Shown here piece after piece: positions 53,390 through 64,000 of a stretch of 64,000 nt of DNA. The stretch covers positions 802,853-866,852 of the forward strand of contig ML976656.1 of NCBI GenBank assembly GCA_010015655.1, read 5' to 3'. Every line of letters begins with the position of its first letter. Position 1 is the first letter of the stretch. The stretch comes from Bimuria novae-zelandiae CBS 107.79. Its lineage: Eukaryota > Ascomycota > Dothideomycetes > Pleosporales > Didymosphaeriaceae. Under the pieces are notes generated by a model. The model worked only from the letters and a program-made list of their open reading frames with translations, searched no databases and was not told the DNA's origin. The position numbers and the translations under genes are program-made.

Positions 53390-56300
53390 CTGCTTGGCTA
53401 TGAAGGAGAGTGATGTGAGGCTAGAAGATGATTTCGAATGTGCATGACGGTAATGTGGATAGGGAAAGGATTAGGATGGGTTGATGACTTACAGTTTTTA
53501 TGATAGGCCCTTGGGGTTCTTCGAAGTTACGCTTAATGTATGATGTATGACAAACACCTCTGACAAGTGAATCGCGTGTTCGATTGTTTTCCCTCCTTTG
53601 CCCCTTTCTCGCGCTTGGCCCCTTTTTTCTTGCTTTTGTTCTCCTCGTGTCGTTGATGGCGTTCACTGGCATGCATGGCAGCTAATATGTCCTCGTACCA
53701 CAATGGCCACGTGGGCTTCCACACTTCTCTGAACTAGGCTGCATTCGCTCTTCTTTCCATCTTCGCTTCTTGTTAGGCTGTCACAGCGTGCTAAGCCTTG
53801 TCTACGCTATGGCTTGACTATCGCGTCATCAGCGTCTTACTAGCCGTCAGTCTTGTCCATACGATCAAACAGAAGCTGATCTTGTTCCCCTCAGATGCCG
53901 CCTCGGAGATGCATTAAAACTGGCGGTTGAAAGATGATCAGGTTTCATTACTACAGGAGAAACAGGACAAGTTACCGCATTCTTTCGATAGCTCTGCGTT
54001 ATGTCGAAGATCAGTACCGCGAATGAGCGGGTCTGTTCTATTGCTAGAATGCTCCGATATTCAGACAAAAATAGTTGACTAGCCTGCTTTAGGCTTTAAA
54101 AGGCAACTTTTAGGGAGCGATAGATGTTTTTGGGACTGAAATCGCAACATTCTAGCATCACAGACGCGCTATAGTGCGCTAATGACGCTTGAAAGATGGC
54201 ATCGCTGTTGATAACTCTTGCATCATCAGTACTGCTGCTATGTTTGCTCGGTGTCGTTGAAATCCTTCATATCTGTTACGATAACACACAGTCCATTGGA
54301 GCTGGGAGGGCTACAAGATTATACTTGGGCACAATACTGGCCTGACATCTACACAATCGGCATGATACGGCCTTAAACTTTGTCGTTGATCAGTTGACGA
54401 AACCCTGAGCGAAGTCCTGCTCTTACCAGATCATTCCACGAACAGTTTACTAGTGTATATATATTATTTAGTTCAACAATTTACCATCAATCGATTAAAC
54501 GAAGCCTGTCCCCGATGTGGTTGAATTAGTTGCTGCCACGTAGTCTAAAGATCCGTGATGGGCGAGCTTCATTTTTGTCCTTCGAAAGAGCACCTGTTTG
54601 AGCCTTACAGTTACCGTGTTTTTGTATTTAATTTAATAAATGTGGAATGCACGTCGTACATGTACACTTTCTATTCTGATTCGAAACATCAGATAGTACA
54701 TACTTATCTGCCTGCTGTCGTAGACTTATTTTGGCGCAGTACATTATTACATACAAAAAGCTATCTTAATTGTGTTTATTTAAATAGTAGGAAGAGTATT
54801 AACGTGGAAAGTACCGCGTTCCAAGAATATCAGTTCTCCTTATGGGTGAAAGAATGATCCTCATGCTCAATCGCGCTGAAATTTACAAGGTTTGAATAGA
54901 AAAGTATTCTTCTGGATAACTCGTTTTAATCGTATTCTGCGCTTAATAATTTCTATTATCCCCTACATCGCCTGCACATCAAGGGCCTTATTAAACTTTC
55001 CGCTCCGCCTGGTCACGCATCCACCAAAACGCACTTCCTCCGTACTCACCCAGCCCCTCAAGCTTCCCAACATCGCAGTTCTAACTCATCAAGCCACGCC
55101 CCGGCCTTATGCTCGAGCTCGTGTCAAGCGTCACGGTCCTAACTCCAAGCCGTCCAACTCGCCCGTCATCCTACAGCGCGACAAAACACACACCGTACCA
55201 CTCCGCAGCAGTACCACGCAAGACGCACTTGCCGTACACCACATCGTCCTCCTACCTCACCAATCCCGTCCGACGCAAGTCAGACTTATCTTTATAGTGC
55301 CTCGCCCTATTCACATCAATGCCTAGCTCCGTTCCAGCGTCCCACTCCCGGCTCCATGTCGATACCAGGTAGAGCAGTGGCTATGTTTGAGCAGTCATGA
55401 GTTTAGAACGAGGCGAGTAGAATCTTCACCGGCCGCGTTTCCTTCTGAAGAAGTTTTCTAGGAAAAAAAGGAGGACCTGCGCGCAGGCCGTAATTAATAC
55501 GAGTGTTCTTTGTCAAGAGGATGCGGTAGGTAAGCGTACTCGAGATCCGTGCTTGTGTTGCAAAGGCGCGGAAGCCAGCGGGTTGTCCATTACCATTGCC
55601 ATTTCCATTGATATGTATGGGGATAGAGTAGTTATTGTTTTCACGAGTGCTCTCGTTATTGCTGACTTCCGCCCGGTCTGACGAAGTGTGATATTCTCCG
55701 AAACCGTACGGCAACTGCGGATGCCTTGTAAATGGTGTTATGATGGATGTCTGGTGAAGCATTGCAATTCGAGTTATCCAGGGACACGTTACATATAAAG
55801 TCGGCGTGGCGGCGTACTACTCACTCATGGCGACTTTCCATGGCAAGCTGGAAGGAAAGGCGACTTGCTTCTTACTCTCTACGCCATAGGACTGCAGAAT
55901 GCAATCCGCAGTACCCGTTCTCGTGGATGACCTCGGTGTTAGCCAAATGCAACTTTTCGACGTGGTGTCTGTCGTCGCCGAGCCGGCAATATGATCTACG
56001 ATGGCCGTTGCATCATCGAGTGGATACGCACATGGAGGTCAAACCTGGATCCCTAAACCCCGTGACTAATTCGGCATGAGTGCAAACCCTAATGGCGTCA
56101 GAATCACACTCATAGTGCCGATCTACTTATAGCAATCCCCGGGGTAAATCAGAACATCTAGACGGCGTCGAGTTGATACTTCGGGGTACCATTCATGGGA
56201 AGGATCAACATGGATCGTCGAAACCAAACGGAGCGGCGCAGTGTAATTACATTTTTCTCCAGGTTAACACGTCATCTCGCATGTGGGTAAGTATTGTATG

Positions 56301-58296
56301 AGGATTGAGCAAAAACCTATCCAGATCCAATGTGAAGATAGTGTCAGTCGCAAGCACCGGTGAGCGGCAGTTCAACATCGGCTTTGGCTTTGATCATGAG
56401 TACCGGTAGTTCATGCATTGCGGAACTCGCGGTAATTGCGTTCTCGAGAGCGCATGCGTCCGGGTCTCCGGGAAAGATAATGGAACAAATGGTCTGACAG
56501 GCTTGGGTAAGAAGTGTCAAGAAGATTCCAGTACGCGCAAGCAGTGGATTCAAGTGGACCTCGACTAGAACTTCTCGCGCACGTTTCTGCCACTTCGCAA
56601 GGCCAGACTGTTTCGCCGGTTTGAGAATGACATCAGTGCCTGCTGCGTGGCATTTCATCCAGGGTTTCGCTGTTCTTAGCATGGCCATCCATCAGCAAAC
56701 TAGGTTCTAGGGACTCAGAACGCGGGGCCCCATGGCTGAATCGGAGATCGGGAGCGTAGCCGCTCGAAGCCAAAAACCGAGACGGACTCGCTCGCCCTCG
56801 AGCATGATCGACGGAAGTTTTGGCCACTGAAACGATTACACTGCGCACGCAACGGTATCGCGCTGTTTGTGACGCTGGTGTTCCAGGAGGCTCTGGATCG
56901 GGAAAAAGCCATGACAGTGGAAGTTCCCTCCGACAGCGCTTGGCGGCGAAGGTAGGCCGAGAGGGCGCTCAAGACTGTCGCAGAATTTTGTGCAGATGTG
57001 ACACTCACCTGAGGAGAAGAGTGGGATTGTGGAGTAGTGAGCCCCTGCATCGTGAGGCTCTTACGAGGACTGGGCACGATATCGGCATTGATAGGGCGAT
57101 GGGGGCTGTTTCAGTTAGGTTAGTCTGTGGCGGTACCTTGCAGAGATATCATGCTCGGATAGGCAAGCAAAGACATTGCACAGTCTCTTCCGTGAGCGCT
57201 TCCGGCTTTACCCGAAGCACGTGGCCCCATGGCGGTGCGTGCTGGGGCCGCCACAAATTTTCAGCAGTTGGGTGGGTGTCGTTACGGGGCTAGGGAAAAG
57301 CTCGGAGAATGGCGTGCTGGGGCTGGTGGGAAAGTTTCTCCAGTCGATCTACCGAAGAGCTAGTCGTAGCCAAAAGGTCGAGGAAGAATTGGACATGTTG
57401 CGAGATTCTTGCTGTCGGACCGAGCATCGTCACATGCACCCCCAAGTCGTCTTGACACGAAGCTCCTACAGGAGACTGGGCTTCATAAGGCGCACCGGGG
57501 CAGGCGGCGCGTATGCCGTTGTGCGAGAGCCACCCCCACCTGATCCTGGTGCTGAAGATCTCCTTTGCGCGTCAGGGCTCGCCCCGCTCAAGGGCATGGG
57601 GCGCACGGCCATGCGGACCTTGAGTATCACGGAGGCGTCGCAGGCCGGCTGCAGGCAGGTCCTGCGAGCGGAGACGTGCGGCCATTTTGCCGGTGTGAGT
57701 GCGAGAGAGGGGCGGTACGAGAGTATGAGCAGGCGTCGGGACAGAACAGATGGCCTCACTCGGGAAGGCGCGATGCGGGCCGAGGGCAGCCGCAACAGAC
57801 CACACCATACATACATGCGAGCATAGTACATACCTCAACTCCATGAGCGGAGAGAAAGGGACGATGCAGCTGCTGCTTCGGCTCTGCGCTGCTAAATTGT
57901 CGGTGAGGTGACCGTCAGGTTGCTTTTTCCACGTCCATCGCGTACCCCAGAATCAATAACCCCCACACATTCCCCAGGCGGTGATGCGGCAGGCGCCTTG
58001 GGAGGGCAATGGGTGGATGATTGGCCTGGTCGCGGCATGAGACAGACGCCTCGTGTTGCTGTCGCCTGGGATGAATGGGACGCAGCTGGGGGCTTGATTC
58101 CGTGCTGTCCTCGCGCGCATCGCGGCCAATCGAGGAATGCTCCCTGGAGGAAGGGTGAAGGAAGCTGTGATGGGTCCACCCACCGTGCCGTGTGTATAGC
58201 ACATGGTACATGATACGGGACAACTCCAAAGATACGCAACAACACCTGCCAGAATCACGGGCAAACAGGCAGGAGCGTCCCGCTGCGACTCACATG
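53390..58296. other. 4.9-kb gene-poor region with an AT-rich island
   Basis: No gene is supported. An AT-rich island covers roughly 54400-54990 and is listed separately. The interval 55000-55340 has overlapping open frames on both strands broken by stops. Minus-strand 56688-56344 is an open frame without recognisable motif. The right end approaches the CreA-type gene's leader. Confidence 0.5.
54400..54990. other. AT-rich island, possible mutated repeat relic
   Basis: Base composition drops sharply compared with the flanks, with many TA dinucleotides and runs such as TATATATATTATTTAG near 54455. A 100-codon frame (54555-54857) is open but rich in Phe, Tyr and Ser, as AT-rich DNA tends to be. 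This pattern fits a transposon decayed by repeat-induced point mutation. No transposase motif remains visible. Confidence 0.4.
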
Positions 58297-59143
58297 TGCC
58301 GAGATCTCCAGACGCCAGTGGTCCTGTTCTTATCGCAACCCCATTCTCCCGCACCGCCACAGCGTGACGACCCCAGGAGGTCACACAAAAGTCTGCTCAC
58401 GTACGCCCTGCTTTTGTGTTGTCATATTTTCGCCCTCCCTCTTACAGGCACTTTGCTGCTTGCTCCCTGTTTCTGACTGCACCACGGCCACTCCGCCTCG
58501 CCGATTCTGCCCTGAGCTGAGTCCAAGAGCCTGACGACGTTGCATCACCACCCAGCGGAGAGCCCGCAAAAACCCTGGACGCACACTTTTCGTGCTAACA
58601 CGGGTTCTGCTTTGATTTGACCTGTGGGCCACTATCAAATTCTCACGCCGGACGGACTTGTCCTGCGGCGACATCCGTGGTCGTCCCTCACCAGCCAGCA
58701 CAGCACCTCATCCCTACAGCGGTGTGTGTGCGCGCTGGTGTACATACGCCTACCGCCTGCACTATACTGACGCACGCCATCTGGCCGCCGCACAAGCTCG
58801 CCGCCGCAATCAATCTCTCCTGCCTGCGCCTGCAGAAACTCCGCAGGTGCCAGTCATCATTGCGCGACTGGGGTCCCGCTCGCTAGACCTGATACATCTC
58901 TCCACGACTCGAACGAGGGCGCCGACCCGAAAAGAAACACCAGCCCGGGTGCTCCACACCGTCGGCCTTGGCACAGACGCAGGAGCTCTTGATCCGACTG
59001 ATCCTCGCTAGCCTCTAGCACTGACAAAAGCCTTCCGGCGCCAGCTCCCCCCACGCCGAACTTGCCCTCAGAATACTCTAAATATCCTGCTTCAACCCTC
59101 TTTCCCCGACTTTTTCGCTACCCACGCCGCTGGTGCTGATCAC
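58297..59143 (+). promoter_or_regulatory. ATG-free leader of the CreA-type gene
   Basis: There is no ATG on the plus strand from 58297 up to the start codon at 59144, about 850 bases. The sequence is C-rich. Three GCGGAG matches to the CreA site SYGGRG lie at 58491-58496, 58555-58560 and 58839-58844, the first and third on the minus strand. Relatives are known to autoregulate, but such a loose six-base site occurs by chance about once per 256 bp, so the sites are weak evidence. Confidence 0.5.
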
Positions 59144-60442
59144 ATGCAACCCACCAGCCAAAGTGCAGGTTCATATAACCTATCCAGCCTTCTCAACCAC
59201 GACCAAGTACAGCAGCAAAGTACTCCCTCTCCCCAAAACACCCCTACTGCCAACCCGCACTCCCAACAAGACACTCACATGGCGACGGCTACCGTGAGCC
59301 TGATGGCGCCGCTCCTCCAGAACGCGCAGCAGTCACAGGACGAATCCCGCCAGGATCTCCCGCGGCCTTACAAGTGCCCGCTGTGCGAGAAGGCCTTCCA
59401 CCGTCTGGAGCACCAAACCCGTCACATCCGCACCCACACTGGCGAAAAGCCTCACGCCTGCACTTTCCCAGGATGCTCAAAACGTTTCAGCCGTTCCGAC
59501 GAGCTCACCCGGCATTCGCGGATACACAACAACCCCAACTCTCGCCGAGGCAACAAACAAGCGGCCCAAGCTGCTGCCGTTGCCGCTGGTATGATGGAGC
59601 CGAACTCGATGGCCCACATGATGCCTCCGCCAAACAAAACCATTTCACGCTCAGCGCCGAGCTCCAACATTGGCTCTCCCAACGTGTCACCTCCGCATTC
59701 CTTCTCCAACTACTCACCCAATGTGTCATTTGATCTCGCCTCGTACCGGAGCGGCGGAAGCCACAGCAGCCACAGCAGCAGTCCCAACGGTCTGGCACGC
59801 AACATCGACCTCCTGGCCGACGCTGCTTCAAGACTGGAGCAAAGACACGGGCATCACTACACACATGCCCATCGCCACGTTACCAGCCACGGTTACCACC
59901 CTTACCAGAACAATCACCGACTCCCTGGTCTTGCGCAGTACGCCTATTCGCAGCCCATGTCAAGGTCGCATTCACATGAAGACGATGACCAATATGCGCA
60001 CCGTATGACAAAGAAGTCACGACCCGGATCTCCCCTATCTACAGCGCCACCGTCGCCTACCTTTTCGCATGACTCATGCTCACCCACTCCGGACCACACC
60101 CCGCTTGCTACGCCCGCCCATTCCCCGCGGCTACGACCCCATGGTTTCAACGACGTGCAGCTCCCGCATCTCCGGCATTTGAGCCTCCACCACGTGCCAG
60201 CTCTCGCACCGATGGAACCGTCAACCAACACCGAGGCACCATATGTTCCGGCCCAGCCCAGTGGCGGTCTTCGGATTGGCGACATCATCTCAAGACCAGA
60301 AGGTGCCCAGCGAAAACTACCAATACCGCAAATACCGAAGGTCGCCGTTCAGGATCTTCTCAACGCCCCGAGCGGATTCTCGTCTGGAAATTCGTCTACG
60401 ACCGGATCCGTAGCCGGCAATGACCTCTCGGAGCGATACTAG
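59144..60442 (+). CDS. creA: CreA/Mig1-type carbon catabolite repressor
   Basis: This C2H2 transcription factor represses genes for alternative carbon use when glucose is present. The product has 432 residues and no intron. Two zinc fingers lie at about 78-128: [20 protein letters not shown], the linker GEKPHAC, then [18 protein letters not shown]. This recognition-helix pair is characteristic of CreA and Mig1. Ala-, Ser- and Pro-rich regions follow, with a basic patch ([13 protein letters not shown]). The C-terminal repressor-like stretch includes [18 protein letters not shown] and VAVQDLLN. The start is the first ATG after an 850-base ATG-free leader. Confidence 0.95.
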   Translation: MQPTSQSAGSYNLSSLLNHDQVQQQSTPSPQNTPTANPHSQQDTHMATATVSLMAPLLQNAQQSQDESRQDLPRPYKCPLCEKAFHRLEHQTRHIRTHTGEKPHACTFPGCSKRFSRSDELTRHSRIHNNPNSRRGNKQAAQAAAVAAGMMEPNSMAHMMPPPNKTISRSAPSSNIGSPNVSPPHSFSNYSPNVSFDLASYRSGGSHSSHSSSPNGLARNIDLLADAASRLEQRHGHHYTHAHRHVTSHGYHPYQNNHRLPGLAQYAYSQPMSRSHSHEDDDQYAHRMTKKSRPGSPLSTAPPSPTFSHDSCSPTPDHTPLATPAHSPRLRPHGFNDVQLPHLRHLSLHHVPALAPMEPSTNTEAPYVPAQPSGGLRIGDIISRPEGAQRKLPIPQIPKVAVQDLLNAPSGFSSGNSSTTGSVAGNDLSERY

Positions 60443-63400
60443 GTGTGCCTCGAGGCACTGCACTGCACGGAGTTTTGGCAGCATTTTCGGGTCTTACTTT
60501 AGCAAGCGAGCGTTGGATTTTTGTTGGAGCATAGACAGGTGTCGAATTACGGTGCCGTGACGCCAACTGGCGATAACGAGCTCATGAATTTCGGTTGCGA
60601 AATCACTCATAGAATTTCCTTTTGTTGGATTGATCATACCCGCGGACTCAAGAAGCCGCCGTCCTGTATCACCACCTTTTCCGTTGCCTATTTCTTTGTT
60701 TTACAACTAGGCAACTGCTTATTGGCAGCATCCGTCGACAGAAAACTAGCTCAGCGCGTAATCAAGACTCTCCGCCTAACCCCTCCCTTGCTTTGTGATT
60801 ACGAAATGGAAAAGGGTGACGTGCTTTTGATGCCAAGTGAGGTAACAAGGTTGCATGCACGGAGGTTCCGATGCAGCGGATGAAATGCGGGACACGCATC
60901 GAATCTTTCTCCGCTTCTAGCTCACATACTTCTCCTCATCCCCTCATTGTTTGCTTAATTCAGCAGCGTACGGGACGAAAGGAACACGTCTACGCATGTT
61001 CATTGTACCCCACGGACGGTGCCAATCCGAGCCGCAGTACGAGGGGCTAAAATGCGGTGAAGATTGCGCGCGTAATACACTCCAAGCTTTTTGCGCAGCC
61101 ACACATATACCCGTCAGGAGACGATAAGGCCATGGCGCCACCAAGAGTCTCCGCATTTGCGCTCTCCGCAATCGCAGGCCCCAGTCTTCCACCCAGACTG
61201 GTGCAGGTACAAGTGTCATCATCAGTCAGCCCCAAAGCGGTGCCTGCGGATTCTTCCATTAACCTGCCGAGTTCGGCCACCGCGGACGCACGATTGGACG
61301 CGATATCGAATGCTTCACTGCGCCGCGCGCCCTCGGCACTCGTCGGAAGTTGGTGACTGTGGGTCCTTGTCTGGTGCGGCGCAGGCCAAAACGCGACGCC
61401 GCAGCCCAAGAGAGGGACAACTGAATGCACCCCAGACCCGGCAGCCGGCCCTCCGCATTCATGTGCGGTCATGGTCGCCCTTGCGGCTCTGTTTCACGCG
61501 CTGGGAGCAGGCCTAGAGCTCCGTCTCGTCGCGCCGGCTCACCACAGCGGCGGCAAGGTTTCTTTACGAAGTACAGCACGCTATCGCCGCCAGGAGAGGG
61601 CAACGAGAACGTGTCCTTTCGGGAAGATAGGTCGACGCCTCCCGAGACCGCCCGGAAGAATCGGGATAGGAACAGAGTCATGGCTGACCTTCCCCACGAA
61701 AATTCCATGGCTGTCTGGATCACAGGTGCTATTCTTATCGAGGGGTTACGTCGTGAGGATTGTTGCGCTGTCATGCTCAGCCAATGTCAGCGCGCGACGC
61801 CCATGTTACATGTGGCCATCTCATCTCATCTCATCGCACAACGACCAAGGTCTTGTGTGTTGGGGGTTGGGGGTACGTAACCTGACTCCATCACCCACGA
61901 TACTGGCCACTGGCACGCTGAGAAGCCCTAATCGCCAGGGAACCGCTAGGCGCTAGCCGGAGTACCAAGTCCTATCGATGGCGACATGTTTCATTTCGCA
62001 TCGCAGTACTTTCTCCGTCCGCGACTCCGTCTCGAGGCGATGCTATACCGAAACGATAGCTCTGGGCGCCTTTGCAAGTGTTATCGCCAGTGCAGATCCA
62101 CCTCTTGTCGCCTAATTCTAGCGACCTAGCACGCTTCTAAGTTTCTTCTGGAGGCTTGTCACGGTTCTAGCCTGACAGAAAAAGGAATCTTGGCCGCCAT
62201 GTGAGAGTGTGGGGTCTCCACAGAGCGGCAGAGTCCTTGATACGAATCCACATACCCCACCGAGTGAGCCGTTTTCCGCTAGCCGCGATCACGAGCACTC
62301 CTATTCACACCCACGCATCAAAGACTCAGTCTCTACTTGTAATTACCGGAAAACCGGTGCTTGTATTGGTGTACCTAGTGAAAGGCAGTTGCGCCCGGCT
62401 AACGATTCAGCTACAATGCTCCACCGGAGGCCCTTCGCCGAGCTAGAGGGGCCGTCTTTCACATACTTTGTACCACGCCAACACCGACGAGGCAGCCCAG
62501 TGGTGTTCCTCACAGCACGAGCTTCAATCGTCGCGGGGACCGAATAGGAGCTCTAGGGCCGCGACTCCGCGTCGACGATAATCACCATCTCCACGACAAT
62601 CCCACCGAAGATCTCGGGCCGGGCGTGGCCACCTGAACGTGCCGCCAACGCCGTCCTCCAATAGGTTCACCTCCACACACAGTAGGCAAGCACCCCTCTT
62701 AACGGAATTCCATTCTTCCAAGGTTTCGAAATCCATGTACGCGCATATTTTCGCACAGCAAAAGCGTGCAAGTAGCCTAATCGCCGGGGCCTCCTAGTGC
62801 AGCATCTCGTGCTACTGGTTCAATCAACACCAGACGCGCGTACCGGGTCGGTGGTTCTCGCTTCGTTGCTTGCGTCGAGGCCCTGTGCAGCGGGTAATTT
62901 GTGTTCATCTAGCAGCTAGCTGTTGGGACCAGTGACGGGCTTGCTGCACGCAGGGTAAAGTACAACGCTTCTTCCATATACGCACAGAAAGTTCCACTCG
63001 AGTGCGTGCCGTGCATCTTTGCTGCGGAGCATGCATACTCTAGAACGACCTTGCATGTGAAGCTCAGCGTTTCCGTGAAACATGCCACTATCGTGCCATG
63101 GAGCCGACTGAGGGACGTCACTAGTGTTTTCTATGCCTTTAATTATTAGTGTTTGTGGTGTCCGAGAAGGCGTCACTCTGGAGCGTTGGTTCCTAGAGTT
63201 TCCGCTCTCCCGTGGACACCTCGGCTGTTGCGCAGGATTGATGAAATAAACATGATCGAAAATTTAGGTCATTCCTAATGCTGCGATTACTGAGCTGCGT
63301 ATGAGGGGAAATTCTTGGAAACCGACGATGGCGGTGGTGGTGGTTGCTCGCTTGTGGTCACTCACCCATGCAAAAATGGCAAAAAAAAACATACAACAGC

Positions 63401-64000
63401 AGGTATTCGCTGATTCTCACGAGCTCAACTACTCGCCCACCGGTATCCTGCTTAAGCACCGCTGAGCGGACGGGAAGCACTGTTTTCAGGATCCTATGGT
63501 CGTATGTGATAGCAACTACAGCAGGAGGTGTATATATCCTTGGCAATCAAAAACTATACACATCTGCAGGACCCCTCAACAGCATCGAAGTATGCATCTC
63601 CAGGCTACTCTAATTCACATGGAACCCATCGTCGATTGATACCGGGTCCACATTCATCAGGAGACATAAATTCCACCGTGGTGTGATACCAGTCTTCCCC
63701 AACATACGCCGCGACGCATCTCGGAGCCCGTACCAAGCACATCCAGAACCTCCCATACACAATTAATTGCAGCACCTATTCAACAGATCTCCCAATCCCT
63801 CACCGTCTTTTCATATCCAGTATCTCCCATCGATCAGGTCACCTAGTCGAACAACCCTATCACCCGTTGCATCCACGCACGCATCTCACCCACACACCCT
63901 CCGAACTCTGCATGGCCGTAGAGCTGTTATATTACGCCTTCTAGGCCTTCCAAGGGGGTTTAGTTTAGCCTCAGTGCAGTAGAGTACTCGTTACATTTGC
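60443..64000. other. Gene-poor right end
   Basis: The first 400 bp are probably the CreA-type gene's 3' UTR. A 120-codon open frame inside them has no family features. From about 60900 to the edge I see only short, overlapping frames on both strands and no motif, tRNA or repeat that I can defend. (TCATC)n-like tracts occur near 61818-61840. Confidence 0.5.

Overview
This window is nuclear DNA of a filamentous ascomycete (Pezizomycotina). Genes are split by short GT-AG introns, mostly about 50-60 bp, and are widely spaced on both strands. Two products, the signalling mucin Msb2 and a CreA-type repressor, are typical of that group. A Dothideomycete is my guess from overall feel only. All functional calls come from reading motifs in the translations, and exon boundaries were set by hand from splice sites and reading phase. 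Some apparent starts are TTG or GTG codons, so I moved them to the first suitable ATG.

Layout. 1-56: possible start of a gene leaving the left edge. 2.7-8.1 kb: MSB2 behind a long leader. 9.1-23.9 kb is a compact housekeeping block: SEC27 (COPI), MSP1 and TIM21 (divergent mitochondrial pair), an acyl-CoA-binding protein, TIP41 and Aurora kinase (divergent pair), TDP1 (DNA repair) and OLE1 (delta-9 desaturase). 23.9-26.9 kb is gene-poor with worn repeats. 26.9-28.9 kb: a purine permease. 30.8-33.5 kb: a PAS-domain protein with a long leader. 34.3-36.0 kb: a membrane-anchored cupredoxin-like protein. 37.2-40.2 kb: SET3, a PHD-SET chromatin protein. 42.0-43.9 kb: a broken carboxylesterase gene. 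44.1-47.9 kb: divergent RKM5-like methyltransferase and long-chain acyl-CoA synthetase. 49.2-49.9 kb: a RING-finger protein. 52.3-53.4 kb: a secreted cysteine-containing protein. 53.4-58.3 kb is gene-poor with an AT-rich island. 58.3-60.4 kb: the CreA-type repressor with a long leader. 60.4-64 kb: no gene that I can support.

These are mostly core cellular genes. Three acyl-CoA genes (binding protein, desaturase, synthetase) lie within 32 kb but are separated by unrelated genes, so I do not call a cluster. I found no CRISPR, secondary-metabolite cluster, intact transposon or recognisable tRNA. I see no convincing new multi-gene system. The observations most worth checking are the multiply broken carboxylesterase, the ATG-depleted leaders of three regulatory genes, the tandem repeats in MSB2, and the RING gene whose frame changes midway.
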